Of a stretch of 29,130 bases of DNA, positions 1 to 9,147 are shown piece after piece (positions within the stretch are counted from its first letter, which is position 1; each line of letters begins with the position of its first letter). The notes below the pieces were generated by a model. The model was given only the letters and a program-made list of their open reading frames with translations, searched no databases and was not told the origin of the DNA. A program made the position numbers and the translations under genes. The DNA is from Cerioporus squamosus (taxonomy: Eukaryota > Basidiomycota > Agaricomycetes > Polyporales > Polyporaceae). The DNA is taken from contig JABYQS010000341.1 in the NCBI GenBank assembly GCA_022592435.1, positions 1 through 29,130 of the forward strand, read 5' to 3'.

Positions 1-702
1 TTGTCCGGAACTCAATAGGTGTCCTCACAAACAACGGCATCTGATTGTGGGTTGAAATCGTCTATATCTGATTCTCACAGCTGGCATTCTGCCCGTACTT
101 GCGCAGAGCAGGCGCGTCGTGGCGCAGTCACAAGGACACTTGGCCGCACAATTGCCTCCGAGGAAGCACCAGAACCACATGTCGAGCAAGCAACTTCAAA
201 GACCGTGCTAGCGTCGTCGAAGGAATGCAGAGCAGTGGGGGTGGGCTTGACCCGCGCAATCAGGATGACACGAAACACGACGGCTCATTACCGAATTTCA
301 AAGCCCCAAAAGTTTATATGTATGCTTTTCTCGTGCTTAACCGCCTCGAGATTGCGGGCTGAAGTGAGAGCTGACTTCAAGTCATTCTCTGATTTTTTTC
401 CGACTCTATACAAGCTGACAGTAATTTCAGATATCAGACCTGAACAGAACCCTGACTCGTAGTTCGAGGTTGACCTCATAGCTTATGCGCGTGCGATGAT
501 CAACTCGATCACCGTCGCTACAGTCAGAGCGCACAGTACCGGACACCATGTACGTGGCGAGGTTATTCAATTATGCGCAGTATTACTTGCGGTTGCACTA
601 CACACAGCACGGCCTAGGCACACCGCAAGCCGCCTTACGACGTGGAAGACTCTGGTTCACACCCAAAAAACGCCAACCCAGCCCTGAACCCGAAGTTCCG
701 CA

Positions 703-711
703 TATAAGTAG
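703..711 (+). promoter_or_regulatory. TATA box of the left secreted-repeat gene
   Basis: TATAAGTAG lies 108 bp upstream of the ATG at 819. The identical nonamer occurs 113 bp upstream of the paralogous ATG at 3973, with similar sequence after it (ATGCGNCTCGAA in both). A pyrimidine-rich stretch follows, typical of strong fungal promoters. Conservation between the two copies supports function. Confidence 0.7.
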
Positions 712-818
712 ACCGGAAATGCGGCTCGAACTCTTCAACACCGCTGTTCCTCCTTTTCTTTCCTCTTCATCCCCCAGCTTCGTTCCCTCTTTCCATAACC
801 CCATCCCCATTGTGAGTC

Positions 819-1996
819 ATGCTTCACCTTGTGAGCTTTGTTGTTGCTGCCCTCCTGGTGATCCGTGGTGAGTACCTCTAGCGTCACGCTCTATCACCCA
901 TTTCTGAAACCTTTCCCGCTTGCTTAGGAGACGCAGCGGCCGTCGAGAAGAGGCATGTCAACTCGACCTTCGTCTCTGCCGCAATCCCTCCGCTTCGACA
1001 ACAGTCGAAGTCTCCAGCGCTTTCCCCAGCATTGTCACCACCATAGAGTTCTCCAGTGCTGCCCCCAGCGTTGGGACCACCATCGGGTTCTCCAGCGCCG
1101 CCGCTAGCAGCGCGACCGCCGTCGGGTGCGTGTGCAGCTCGAACACCACCGACACCATAACCGTCGCCACCGGTACCGCCGTCACCAGCTACGTCACAGT
1201 CGCGACTGGTACCGCCGTCACTAGTTACATTACCGTGGCTACTGGTTCAGCTGTCACCAGCTACATCACGGTGGCTACTGGTACCGCCGTCTCCAGCCAC
1301 AGTTCCTTCGCAACTGGTACTGCTGTGACCAGCTCCCGTTCGGCCGCAACTGGTACTGCCGTCATTAGCTCCCGTTCCGTCGCCACCGGGACTGCTGTGA
1401 CCAACTCGAAGTCCGTCGCGACTGGTACTGTCGTGACCTCCCGTTCGGCCGCAACTGGTACTGTCGTGACCAGCTCCCGTTCCGTCGCCACCGGGACCGT
1501 CATAACCAGCTCCAACTTCGTCGCGACTGGTACTGTCGTGACCTCCCGTTCGGCCGCTACTGGCACTGTGGTGACCAGCTCTCGTTCCGTCGCCACCGGG
1601 ACCTTCGTAACCAGCTCGAACTCCGTCGCCACTGGTACTGCCGTGACCAGCTCCCATCCTGTCGCCACCGGGACTGCTGTGACCAGTGCCAGTTCCGTCG
1701 CGACTGGATCTGCTGTCACCGAGCCTGTCTCGAGTGCAACCGGGACTGCCGTGACTGTCCCCTCCGCCCACCCCTCCTCCAGCGGCATTGTGACAACCGT
1801 CTTCGCGACTGCTTCGGAGAGCGACGCGGTCAGTGCGGATGTCGTCCCCACCGCTTCCGAGAGCGGGACCATAATCACGGTGCAGCCGACGGCATCCAGT
1901 CCCATCACGGTCGAGGTGCCCACCGCGTCGGGCATCGTCACCACTACTCAGGACGCCGTTGGCACCGGGGTCGCTACCACTATATTCAGTAGTTAA
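819..1996 (+). CDS. Secreted Ser/Thr-rich repeat protein, left copy (frame broken)
   Basis: Exon 1 (819-867) encodes a hydrophobic signal peptide (MLHLVSFVVAALLVIRG). A canonical GTGAGT...TTAG intron follows (868-927). Exon 2 then reads GDAAAVEKR, a Kex2-type dibasic propeptide end also found in the right copy. That frame hits TAG at 1044-1046, giving only 55 residues. The repeat domain continues open in another frame to TAA at 1994-1996: three 13-residue units (TTVEVSSAFPSIV and variants), then 17 units of about 12 residues built on VATGTAVTSS, then a tail matching the right copy (AHPSSS, ATASES, TTTQDA). The two parts therefore need a 1-nt correction or an unseen splice between about 954 and 994. 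No GPI-like hydrophobic tail is seen. A cell-wall or extracellular role is inferred from composition only. It could be a pseudogene, a sequencing error, or an expressed gene with an unrecognised intron. Confidence 0.6.
1160..1765 (+). repeat. Coding minisatellite: 17 x ~36 bp (VATGTAV units)
   Basis: There are seventeen tandem units, fifteen of 12 residues and two of 11. Each centres on ATGTAVTSS with variable end residues (Y, H, R, N, K). The number and divergence of units suggest repeated unequal exchange. The right-hand paralog carries only one recognisable VTVATGTA unit. Several long open frames on the opposite strand here are products of the repeat and are not genes. Confidence 0.9.
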
Positions 1997-2944
1997 GTAT
2001 GTCTCGCTCGTTATTACTTGGTTCCTTCGAGAATTATTGGACTCGCAGTATGGTTTTCGTTGTCTGGAGTTGTCGTCGTGGAGGTCCGTAGCACAGCGTT
2101 GTCGTACTGTACTCTACCTCGTGGGATGATACATGACTTTCACGTTACAGACAGTTCGTACAAGTTTCAATAAGTATGCGGACTGCTCTACTGGTTGTCA
2201 TCTGATCCCGCGCTCAGGGCTCAAACAGTGAATGTGCAGTCAGGCAGCTGCATGATGCTGGACGGTTCGACAAGCGTATGCAGTGCGCCCGCCAAGGACT
2301 AACCCCGAGATGACGCTCGTCGTTCGACTCGGGAAGAGCATCGGAGGCAAGCTGTCGAACGGGGCAGATTGGACCCGATGGGACCAAACATCCGGTAAAT
2401 CGACGGGGTACCTGAAGCAGATCGACGCGCGGGCCGATTGTGGCGAGACGAAGTGCATAAAGCGACAGCTGGACGAGGTTCATTCTTCAAAGCGGCCGTC
2501 ACTGCGGTGTTGCTGACGGCGGCTCGGCGTCCATCTGTCACTCTGTAGCCTGAGTGTAGGAAGGATGAGTATTGCGGTTTGACTTACGTGGTTTGAACGG
2601 ATACGTGAAGATCTACGTAGTAATTCAGAGTCGTGACTGGGTACTTTGACTGTACTTACCTCAGGCTTGGACTTCCCCAGTTGATGCGGCCAGGCTGGAA
2701 GACTCGGGAGTTCAGCTGCGCCTGCCGAGGTCAGCAGGTAAATACTACTTACAGCGTATACCGACAGAATCGTAGAGATTCACATTGTGCATGTTCAATG
2801 CAATAACACAAAACGCTGTTAGCAGCGACGTTGAACTGGCAAAAGTGAACCTGCGAAGTTGTTAAGACACGACCGCCGGCAGTTGCCGACCCTTCTTGCC
2901 TACTCCGGGGTCGGCACACAGCCGCGCGCTCATCGCTAGGCTGT
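1997..2944. other. 3' flank and spacer between the tandem copies
   Basis: The first 200 bases resemble the 3' flank of the right copy. From about 2200 to 2944 the sequence has no counterpart in the right-hand unit that I can see, no long open frame with introns or conserved residues, and no obvious terminal inverted repeats. No gene is called. Confidence 0.5.
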
Positions 2945-3851
2945 GTCCTACCATGACTCTCGCTTGGAACTCAACAGGGTCGTTCTTGCAAACAACGGGC
3001 ATCTCGTCCCGTGTTTGATTTCACCTGTACCTACTCTCGCACAGCTGTCATTCTTTCCGTGCTTGCGCAGCAGGAAGCGCCATTGCGGCGCTATCACAAA
3101 AACTCTTGGCCGCAAGATTGCCATGAAGCAGGCACGAAAACCACACGCCACGAGCGGGCATTGGGACTTTCAAGTCTAGAGTTCGTCACGTAGCATAGAT
3201 GCACGAGGTCAGTACTGACGTGCCCTCCTCCGCTAGGGCCTCAAGCTCACGGAGACCAGGGATGCGCCACCGCAGATTTTCCGGAGGACATTGCCAGTCT
3301 ATACGTTCGTCGTCCGGGGAGGTGGCGATGCGGCTTGGAGGCGTATGCAATGGTCACGTCAGTGCTTGGACAACAGACCCGCTTCTTCTACAAACCCATA
3401 GGCCGTGCGATCGACAAGTATGGTGTTGAGACCCTCGGAACCTCAAGCCGTCGCAAGTTCTGAGGGCAGGCTGCTAGGAGTCAAATTCAGCTGATCTCAG
3501 AGTCATGAGTGGCTGACCATACTCTCAGACGATTCTGTGTCTTGCCAGCATACGTCATTCGCTCCTAGCCCATCGCTTGCGTGGTCCGCTCTCATGAGGA
3601 CCTGCTGAACTTCACGGTCTCCGCGGTTGCCGCATTTACGGGTGGGTCCATCATGGCTTTCGACGCGAGCGCACACTCCAGACGCCGCGGCATTGCCAGA
3701 GATTCTCGATCAGGCGCAGTTTGCTTGTGGTCGCGCTTCGCACCGTTCAACCCGGCGGCCGCGCCCCGCGACGTCACGGGTGTGTTACGCCGGTGCCCAC
3801 TCACAACGCGCCAGCACCTACCCTGGACCCAAGTTCCAATCTCCTGCGTGG

Positions 3852-3860
3852 TATAAGTAG
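3852..3860 (+). promoter_or_regulatory. TATA box of the right secreted-repeat gene
   Basis: TATAAGTAG, identical to the box of the left copy, lies 113 bp before the ATG at 3973 and is followed by a pyrimidine-rich leader. Confidence 0.7.
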
Positions 3861-3972
3861 CACGGATATGCGCCTCGAATACCTCACCGCTTCAATCCTT
3901 CTTCACTTCCCTCTTCCTACACCAACCTCCGAGTCGGTCCCTCTTCTGCCGATTATCTTCCTCTTGTGAGCC

Positions 3973-4864
3973 ATGTTGCACCTTCTGAGCTTCGTCGTGG
4001 CTGTTGTCCTTCTCGCTCGCGGTGAGTACCGATTGCGTCCGTCTCAACGCTCCTTATCGAACATCACCCTTTCTGTCAGGCGATGCGGCCGCCGTGGAGA
4101 AGAGGTATGTCAGCTCGTCGCTCGCGACTGCTCCTCACGCCTTCCCCACCGGCATCGGTGCGACTGGCAACGGGTCTTCCAGCGCGTTCCCCACCGGCAT
4201 CGGCGCGACTGGCAACGGGTCCTCCAGTGCGTTCCCCACCGGCATCGGCGCGACAGGCAATGGGTCCTCCAGTGCTTTCCCCACCGGCATCGGCGCCACT
4301 GGCCACGGGTCCTCCAGTGCTTTCCCCACAGGCATCGGTGCGACTCACAATGGCTGCTCGAGTGCTTTCCCCACCGGCATCGGTGCGACTGCTAGTGGCA
4401 ACGGGTACTCCAGTGCTTTCCCCACAGGCATCGGTGCGACTAGCCACGGGTCCTCCAGTGCCTTCCCCACCGGCATTGGCGCGACTGGCCACGGGTCCTC
4501 CAGTGCCTCCCCCACCGGCATCGGCGCGACCACCGTCCAGTACGCTTGCCCTTCGGTCAGCACCGTCACCAGATACGTCACGGTCGCCACCGGTACTGCC
4601 GCCACCGAGCCCGCTACACTCTCGAGTGTGCTGGGCACTCCCGTGACTATCCCCGTCGCCCATCCCTCCTCCAGCGCCGCCGTGACGATCGGCGGCCCAC
4701 ACCCCTCCTCGAGCACGTTGACGACGATGATCGCGACCGCTTCGGAGAGCGGCGGGTTCACCACCCAGCCCGCTACTCGGGTTGGAAATGGGGCCACTAC
4801 CACCCGGGACGCGACGCCTGTCGGTACCAACGTCTCTACCACTCAAGGGGCCACGGCCGCCTGA
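3973..4864 (+). CDS. Secreted Ser/Thr/Gly-rich repeat protein, right copy
   Basis: Exons 3973-4021 and 4080-4864 are joined over a 58-nt GTGAGT...TCAG intron, giving 277 aa. Residues 1-17 (MLHLLSFVVAVVLLARG) form a signal peptide. DAAAVEKR at about 18-25 is a short propeptide ending in a Kex2-type KR site. Eight full units and one partial unit of AFPTGIGATGNGSSS follow, then one VTVATGTA unit and a Ser/Thr/Pro tail shared with the left copy. There are only two Cys in the mature part and no GPI signal, so a soluble or loosely wall-bound, probably O-glycosylated extracellular protein is likely. No catalytic domain is recognisable. After TGA the same frame stays open for 34 codons of similar composition. 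It belongs to the same tandem duplication as 819-1996 but is intact. Function is unknown; adhesin-like, wall-matrix or surface-coat roles are possible. Confidence 0.78.
4139..4534 (+). repeat. Coding minisatellite: ~9 x 45 bp (AFPTGIGATGNGSSS units)
   Basis: Units 1-5, 7 and 8 are 15 residues; unit 6 is 17 residues (a two-residue insertion); unit 9 is partial and starts ASPTGIGATT. The DNA copies are very similar, so amplification is recent or homogenised. The unit corresponds to the 13-residue SSAFPSIVTTIEF-type unit present three times in the left copy. Confidence 0.9.
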
Positions 4865-5226
4865 AGTAGAGGGACAGTCGTGATGACCCAGACTGCCACT
4901 GCCTCTAGCGGCGCGACTGGGGTAGCAGGGGACGAACGGTTTGGATTCCCTTTCATGATAGTTATGTAGTCATCCCGCGACTTTCCTACAAGAGATGCAC
5001 GATATGTACTCGCTTTTCTACGGTGCTTTGTCCTCGGACTTATCCCAATGGTTATGCCGCGCTCGTTATTCCTTAGTGTCCTTCTTGGACTCGGACTTTA
5101 TCTTTGGTTGTCTGGAGTTGTTGTCGGTGTTCTGAATACAATGTTGTTGCTGCAAGTACTCTACATCGCAGGAGGAAACTGGACTATCACATACAAGGTA
5201 GGCTATTCTCGCTTACACTGACTGCT
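4865..5226. other. Tail-to-tail intergenic region with in-frame extension
   Basis: This is the 3' region between the secreted-repeat gene and the convergent RPAP1 gene. Codons 4865-4966 stay open in the frame of the upstream gene until TAG at 4967-4969 and are Ser/Thr/Ala-rich for the first half. The rest matches the 3' flank of the left copy. I see no separate gene. Confidence 0.5.
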
Positions 5227-8200
5227 CTATTCGGTTAACAATTTCTTCAGTCGCTCCGGCACATCCCCACCGCAATTCCCAGCAAAGTCCATCCTCGAGC
5301 CCTTCCACGCCCCCTTTTCCTCGAAGCAAGCAGGCGGCAGCAAGATCATCCCCTCCCTGTGCTGCCTATACAACACCACATCCCTGATCGCGTCGAACCC
5401 GCCCTGGTCGACCAGCGCCTTCAACAACTTCACTGCCTTCTCCTCTCCATCTGAACCCATATCAGGCCAGATCCTGCACGCGACGTGGTGCACGGCAATG
5501 AGCCTGACGAAGCCCTCCAGCGGTCCCTTCACGAGCGCCCGAAGATACGCCCCGACGATTTCGCCATCCGTCTCGACCGGCCACAGGTACTCCGCGATGC
5601 TGCCCGTGACGGCGTCCTCAGGCGGCGTACGAACGGTGCGCATGACGTGGTTGTAGTCCACCCAGAGGTACTGGCGGTAGTCCGACGGGTAGCGCATGTT
5701 CAGCGGGGGCAAGAGCAGCCGCGCGAACAGCGGATGCGCGAACGAGATCGAGTCGTACAGCGCGACGAAGTCCGTGTACCACTGGTAGAACGGCACCGCA
5801 GCACCGAGGAAGCGCTTCGCGACGACTTCGAGGCTGTCCGTCGTGTGGATGGACGGAGGAGGCGTCTTGAGCGTCTTGGCGTCCGCGGACGCCGCGAAGG
5901 GCGCGAGGATCTCGGACATGTACCGCTCGACGATGCCGTCGCGGAAGACCTCCGCGGACGAGTCGTCCTGCTGCTGCCCGTGCTCGAGCATGAAGACCTT
6001 CATGCACCCGAAGATGGCTTCCTCGCGGCTCATGAGGAAGCTGTCCAGGTGGTGGTAGTGCAGGACTTCTTGGCTGACGCGTGCGAAGAGCAGCGTAGCG
6101 CGTACGACCTCCGCCTCGGACGCGTCCCACGACGACGGCAGGTCCTTGAACACCTCCGACTCGCCGGACCGCAGGAGATGATCTAGCGGACAGAACACCC
6201 AGTCCTTCGTCAGAGGCAAAGCTTGCTGCCGTCTGTCGTTCGGCTGCAGGGAAGAAAGGGGCGGCAGACGCTGTGTCGTCGCGGTCGAGATCGACTCCGG
6301 TGTCATCCAGGTTGGCCCGATGCGCTGCTCGCCCTTCGGTCGCAGGGAGTGTGTCAGGAAAGGAACGATGATGCCCATGCCCCCGCGTTCCCAGATCTCT
6401 TCAGGCACAGACCATCCGCGTGCACGGAGGAAGTCAGGAGTGACCGCCTCAGCTACTTGGGATGCGGCCTCTTGAGCACGCTCGTCATCTCCCGGGAAGT
6501 GCCGGCACAAGACAGAAAGAGCTTGGGCCATCCAAAGGTCCGGAGACGTGCCAGGAGTTTTGCGCGACAGCTGGAGATAGCTGGAGAGGAGGGTGGACAG
6601 CGGTCGGTAGAATATGTGACCATAGGGGATCGATTCGGGAGTATGTAGGGATGTCCAGAGTGGTGAGGTCGTGATCGCAGCGCAGGCGCGAGATATGTCG
6701 GCAAAAGGTAGTAGGAACGGCAGCGCGTCGGGAACATCCTTGTACGATCCAGGAGTGCAGGCGAGGAAAAGACGGATTGCTGCAGCGATCGTACTCGCGT
6801 GTCTCCCGAGATCACGCAGAGACGGGACGTCCGAAGGCAGGATACCTTGACGCATGCCTGCGCCCAGGTTGGCTGAGATATCTTTTCCGCTCCGGAGGGC
6901 ATTGCCAACAATGCGTCTCTCCCGGCCATCCACGAAGCCGTCCTTGATGGTTGCGAGGACCATAACCCGTTCCTCCTCCCCACCCTTCGCACCATTGACC
7001 TTCGCTCCCTCCAGGAACGCCGCGACGGCGCTCCATAGGTGACTCCAAGCCTCTCCATCCGTATCATCGAGATGCTTGCGGACCTCGAGCATGTCTTCAA
7101 TCCATCCCCATCCGACGACTTGACTCCAGAGGATATCGTGGCTAGGTGTCGTGCGATGTGGATCGCGGGCACAGACCGTCCATGCCTCCAGCGCTCTCAA
7201 CCAGGCGATGCGTAGTTGCGAACTCCGGCACTGCGGAGATCGGATGTACCCGTTGAGCTGCATGAAGTATTCCTGCGCCGTCGTCGTAACATGCGAGTAG
7301 AGACCGTACGAAGCCAGGTCAGCGTAGAGATGTAGTGTCTCTGCAAGAAGCTGGGTGGCAAGGGAGACGGGGAAGGGCGATGCGGTGGGGAGAGTAATGA
7401 TGAAACGCAGGAGGGAGTCGGCGGGGTCGAGCAGGGAGGTTGCATTCTCGCGAGAGGACTGCACGAGAGTACGCAAGAACTTGAGCGCAAGAGGGTTGGG
7501 TCGCAGGCCCTCTGGTGTGGGAGGTATCGGCGTCAACAGGAAACGCTGTAATACATTCGCCACAAGGCCTTTCGTGGAGATGATGGCGGTCGCATTCGCA
7601 TTCGAGTGCTGAGCAAGCCTGTGGATGATAGCGAGGAGCTGGGAGAGACTCTCCTTTGGCAGTTCGGCAAGCTCGATCGCGGTTGATATCTGCGGCAGAA
7701 GATAGTCCAACGGGAGCGAAGAGAAAGCGTCGCCTTTGTCAAGGTCAGTTAGCTCGACGCCCTCCAGTCCCAAGACCTCCTCGTCCCACTGGGCAGTGCA
7801 CTCCCAGAGGAGCTCGACGGCGCGCGCTCCGACGCTTGCTCGCTCAGACAGCGCCTCTACTCCCGCGGCGAGCATGCGCTTCCTCAACGCTACCTCTTGA
7901 CCCGCGAGCTCCGGTATCGCCTTCCTGCTATCCGTGGACGTTCGCGCGAGCCTGTGAGCTATCTTGGCGAGCAGTCCGAGCATAGTGGCACGCTGCGCCG
8001 GAACTGTCGATCGAGACAGCATGAAGATATCCTCCAACGTGTAGCCGGCGTGGGAGCCTTCGGCATGATGGTGCAGACCAAGATGTGTGGGGAGAGAAGC
8101 GGAAAGTTTTGCCGGGATAGGCGTTCCGTTAAGGTCAAAGCGAACAGTGGGCGTCGCTTCTTCCTCCGTTTCTGCGTCGCCTTGCATCCATACCAGTGAC

Positions 8201-9147
8201 GGATCGTGCGCAGGAGCCGTTGGAAAGAATCGTCGTCGGATGTCCTCGGGCGTTCCCTCCTCAAGGTCTCCCACCTGCTCGGATGACTCCTCTTTCTCGG
8301 GGTCCACCGGTGGAGCTGCAGAACCCATCCGGGTCAGTGCTGGAGGTTTCCATCGTCCAAGCGAAACGGTAGGGCCGTCGTCGTCAGATGGAGAAGGCAA
8401 GGCGAGCGCTCTCCTCCGCGGAGAAGGTGGGGCTGATTCGTACACGTGTATATCGTCAGGAGTCAGTTCGGCGAACCGAATTCGGCGCTCTGAACGACTT
8501 GGAGGTCGCGTACTGCTTGTGGACGTCGGAGGAGAAGACGGTGGCGGAAACACGCTCGCTGAATCAGCGGTCACACATGGATATATTGCATACGAACTCG
8601 TGTACATACTGAAAGATGACGCCCTTTGACCCAACCGAGGGCGAGAGGTGGACTCAGGAGATGGGGACCTCGAGCCGGCCTCTTCGACTTCACCTCCTGG
8701 TCGTGGAAGCGAACGTGAGGAAGGGGGTGCTGCACCAACCTTCCCTCCACCACTCTGCTGCTTGGCTTCTCTTGCTGCGCGAGCTTTCCTCAGCACGTCC
8801 GCGACCCCGGGGCCGAACTTCTCAAGAACCTCCGCTCTCTCCTGCTCTCTTTCTTCCTCCGTCATTTCCTCGACCCGACGACGGTTGTCCTCTTCCACCT
8901 GCGCCCGCCAGTCGTCTGTCGGACGGCTCTGGGATACATCTTTTGGCCGCGACGTCGAGGAAGGCTGAACAACGGGTACTTGCTGCTCTCGCCTTTGTGA
9001 GCCGCTTGCTCGCGCCCGAGCGAACGCACTCTGAGAGCGGTGTTTTACTGCGGGGAAGCCAGTACTGGTCGTCGGCGCTGAAGGTGCGGTAGGTCTCGCG
9101 ACTGGTTTGCGTTCAAAGATGGAGCCAACAAGAGAGGAATGAGACAT
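5227..9147 (-). CDS. RPAP1: RNA polymerase II-associated protein 1 (RPAP1/Rba50 family)
   Basis: In this family RPAP1 acts in cytoplasmic assembly and nuclear import of RNA polymerase II. The protein starts MSHSSLVGSIFERKP. Residues ~78-126 form the RPAP1 N-terminal domain (DDWRAQVEEDNRRRVEEM followed by an EF-G/P-rich helix). A long Ser/Pro-rich linker follows. The RPAP1 C-terminal domain begins at about 335 (VRFDLNGTPIP, then GYTLEDIFMLSRS). After it comes a long helical region of HEAT/ARM character, ending KKLLTE. The start is the ATG at 9145-9147; the frame runs 21 nt further upstream only to a TTG, which is not a usual fungal start. Read as one exon it gives 1306 aa. A 51-nt segment (8559-8609) has perfect intron signals and is a multiple of three; if spliced, the protein is 1289 aa. 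This length fits basidiomycete members; the yeast homolog is far shorter. Confidence 0.92.
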   Translation of the reverse strand: MSHSSLVGSIFERKPVARPTAPSAPTTSTGFPAVKHRSQSAFARARASGSQRREQQVPVVQPSSTSRPKDVSQSRPTDDWRAQVEEDNRRRVEEMTEEEREQERAEVLEKFGPGVADVLRKARAAREAKQQSGGGKVGAAPPSSRSLPRPGGEVEEAGSRSPSPESTSRPRLGQRASSFSMYTSSYAIYPCVTADSASVFPPPSSPPTSTSSTRPPSRSERRIRFAELTPDDIHVYESAPPSPRRRALALPSPSDDDGPTVSLGRWKPPALTRMGSAAPPVDPEKEESSEQVGDLEEGTPEDIRRRFFPTAPAHDPSLVWMQGDAETEEEATPTVRFDLNGTPIPAKLSASLPTHLGLHHHAEGSHAGYTLEDIFMLSRSTVPAQRATMLGLLAKIAHRLARTSTDSRKAIPELAGQEVALRKRMLAAGVEALSERASVGARAVELLWECTAQWDEEVLGLEGVELTDLDKGDAFSSLPLDYLLPQISTAIELAELPKESLSQLLAIIHRLAQHSNANATAIISTKGLVANVLQRFLLTPIPPTPEGLRPNPLALKFLRTLVQSSRENATSLLDPADSLLRFIITLPTASPFPVSLATQLLAETLHLYADLASYGLYSHVTTTAQEYFMQLNGYIRSPQCRSSQLRIAWLRALEAWTVCARDPHRTTPSHDILWSQVVGWGWIEDMLEVRKHLDDTDGEAWSHLWSAVAAFLEGAKVNGAKGGEEERVMVLATIKDGFVDGRERRIVGNALRSGKDISANLGAGMRQGILPSDVPSLRDLGRHASTIAAAIRLFLACTPGSYKDVPDALPFLLPFADISRACAAITTSPLWTSLHTPESIPYGHIFYRPLSTLLSSYLQLSRKTPGTSPDLWMAQALSVLCRHFPGDDERAQEAASQVAEAVTPDFLRARGWSVPEEIWERGGMGIIVPFLTHSLRPKGEQRIGPTWMTPESISTATTQRLPPLSSLQPNDRRQQALPLTKDWVFCPLDHLLRSGESEVFKDLPSSWDASEAEVVRATLLFARVSQEVLHYHHLDSFLMSREEAIFGCMKVFMLEHGQQQDDSSAEVFRDGIVERYMSEILAPFAASADAKTLKTPPPSIHTTDSLEVVAKRFLGAAVPFYQWYTDFVALYDSISFAHPLFARLLLPPLNMRYPSDYRQYLWVDYNHVMRTVRTPPEDAVTGSIAEYLWPVETDGEIVGAYLRALVKGPLEGFVRLIAVHHVACRIWPDMGSDGEEKAVKLLKALVDQGGFDAIRDVVLYRQHREGMILLPPACFEEKGAWKGSRMDFAGNCGGDVPERLKKLLTE
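8559..8609 (-). other. Probable in-frame 51-nt intron in RPAP1
   Basis: On the minus strand the segment starts GTATGT, contains a GCTGATTC branch-like site 10 nt before its end, and ends TTCAG. It is 51 nt long, has no stop, and keeps the frame. The 17 residues it would encode are Tyr-rich with one Cys, unlike the Ser/Pro/Arg linker on both sides. It is very likely removed, or optionally retained. Confidence 0.7.

Larger units (their letters stand above)
1..2200 (+). repeat. Left copy of a tandem ~2.9-kb duplication
   Basis: This segment is a diverged copy of about 2945-5240. Three blocks match. The far-upstream block around 20-180 matches 2960-3145 (shared stretches around CTTGCGCAG and TTGGCCGCA). 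The promoter and 5' part (580-1000) match 3715-4130, including the same TATA box, exon 1, intron position and KR site. The 3' flank (1998-2195) matches 5050-5236, including a shared CGCTCGTTATT and a shared GTTGTCTGGAGTTGT. The homology is already present at base 1, so the unit or a further copy may continue left of the window. I compared by eye and cannot give percent identity. Confidence 0.75.
2945..5240 (+). repeat. Right copy of the tandem duplication
   Basis: This is the counterpart of 1-2200. Homology runs through the upstream region, promoter, signal peptide, intron, processing site, C-terminal module and 3' flank, and fades at about 5236, almost exactly at the stop codon of the converging RPAP1 gene (5227-5229). 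The right end of the duplicated unit therefore coincides with the gene boundary. Confidence 0.75.

Noticed and set aside
1004..1056. Possible 53-nt intron with a GTCGAA donor that would repair the frame of the left secreted gene
   Set aside because: It would remove the first 13-residue repeat, which is already in the correct coding frame, and the donor is non-consensus. A similar GTCGAT donor is used in CCDC25, so it is not excluded.
1247..1944. Long minus-strand open frames (174 and 227 codons) opposite the left repeat domain
   Set aside because: They are periodic shadows of the coding minisatellite; an open frame in one unit is copied with every repeat. No start context, introns or independent conservation.
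1160..4534. CRISPR-like repeat arrays
   Set aside because: Repeats are direct, adjacent, in frame and coding, without spacers; the host is a eukaryote.
4076..4846. 256-codon minus-strand Gly/Asp-rich frame opposite the right repeat domain
   Set aside because: Same artefact of the 45-bp repeat; the plus strand has signal peptide, intron and paralog support.
5485..6186. 233-codon plus-strand frame inside RPAP1
   Set aside because: Antisense to a well-supported gene; Arg/Glu-rich shadow of GC-rich codons.
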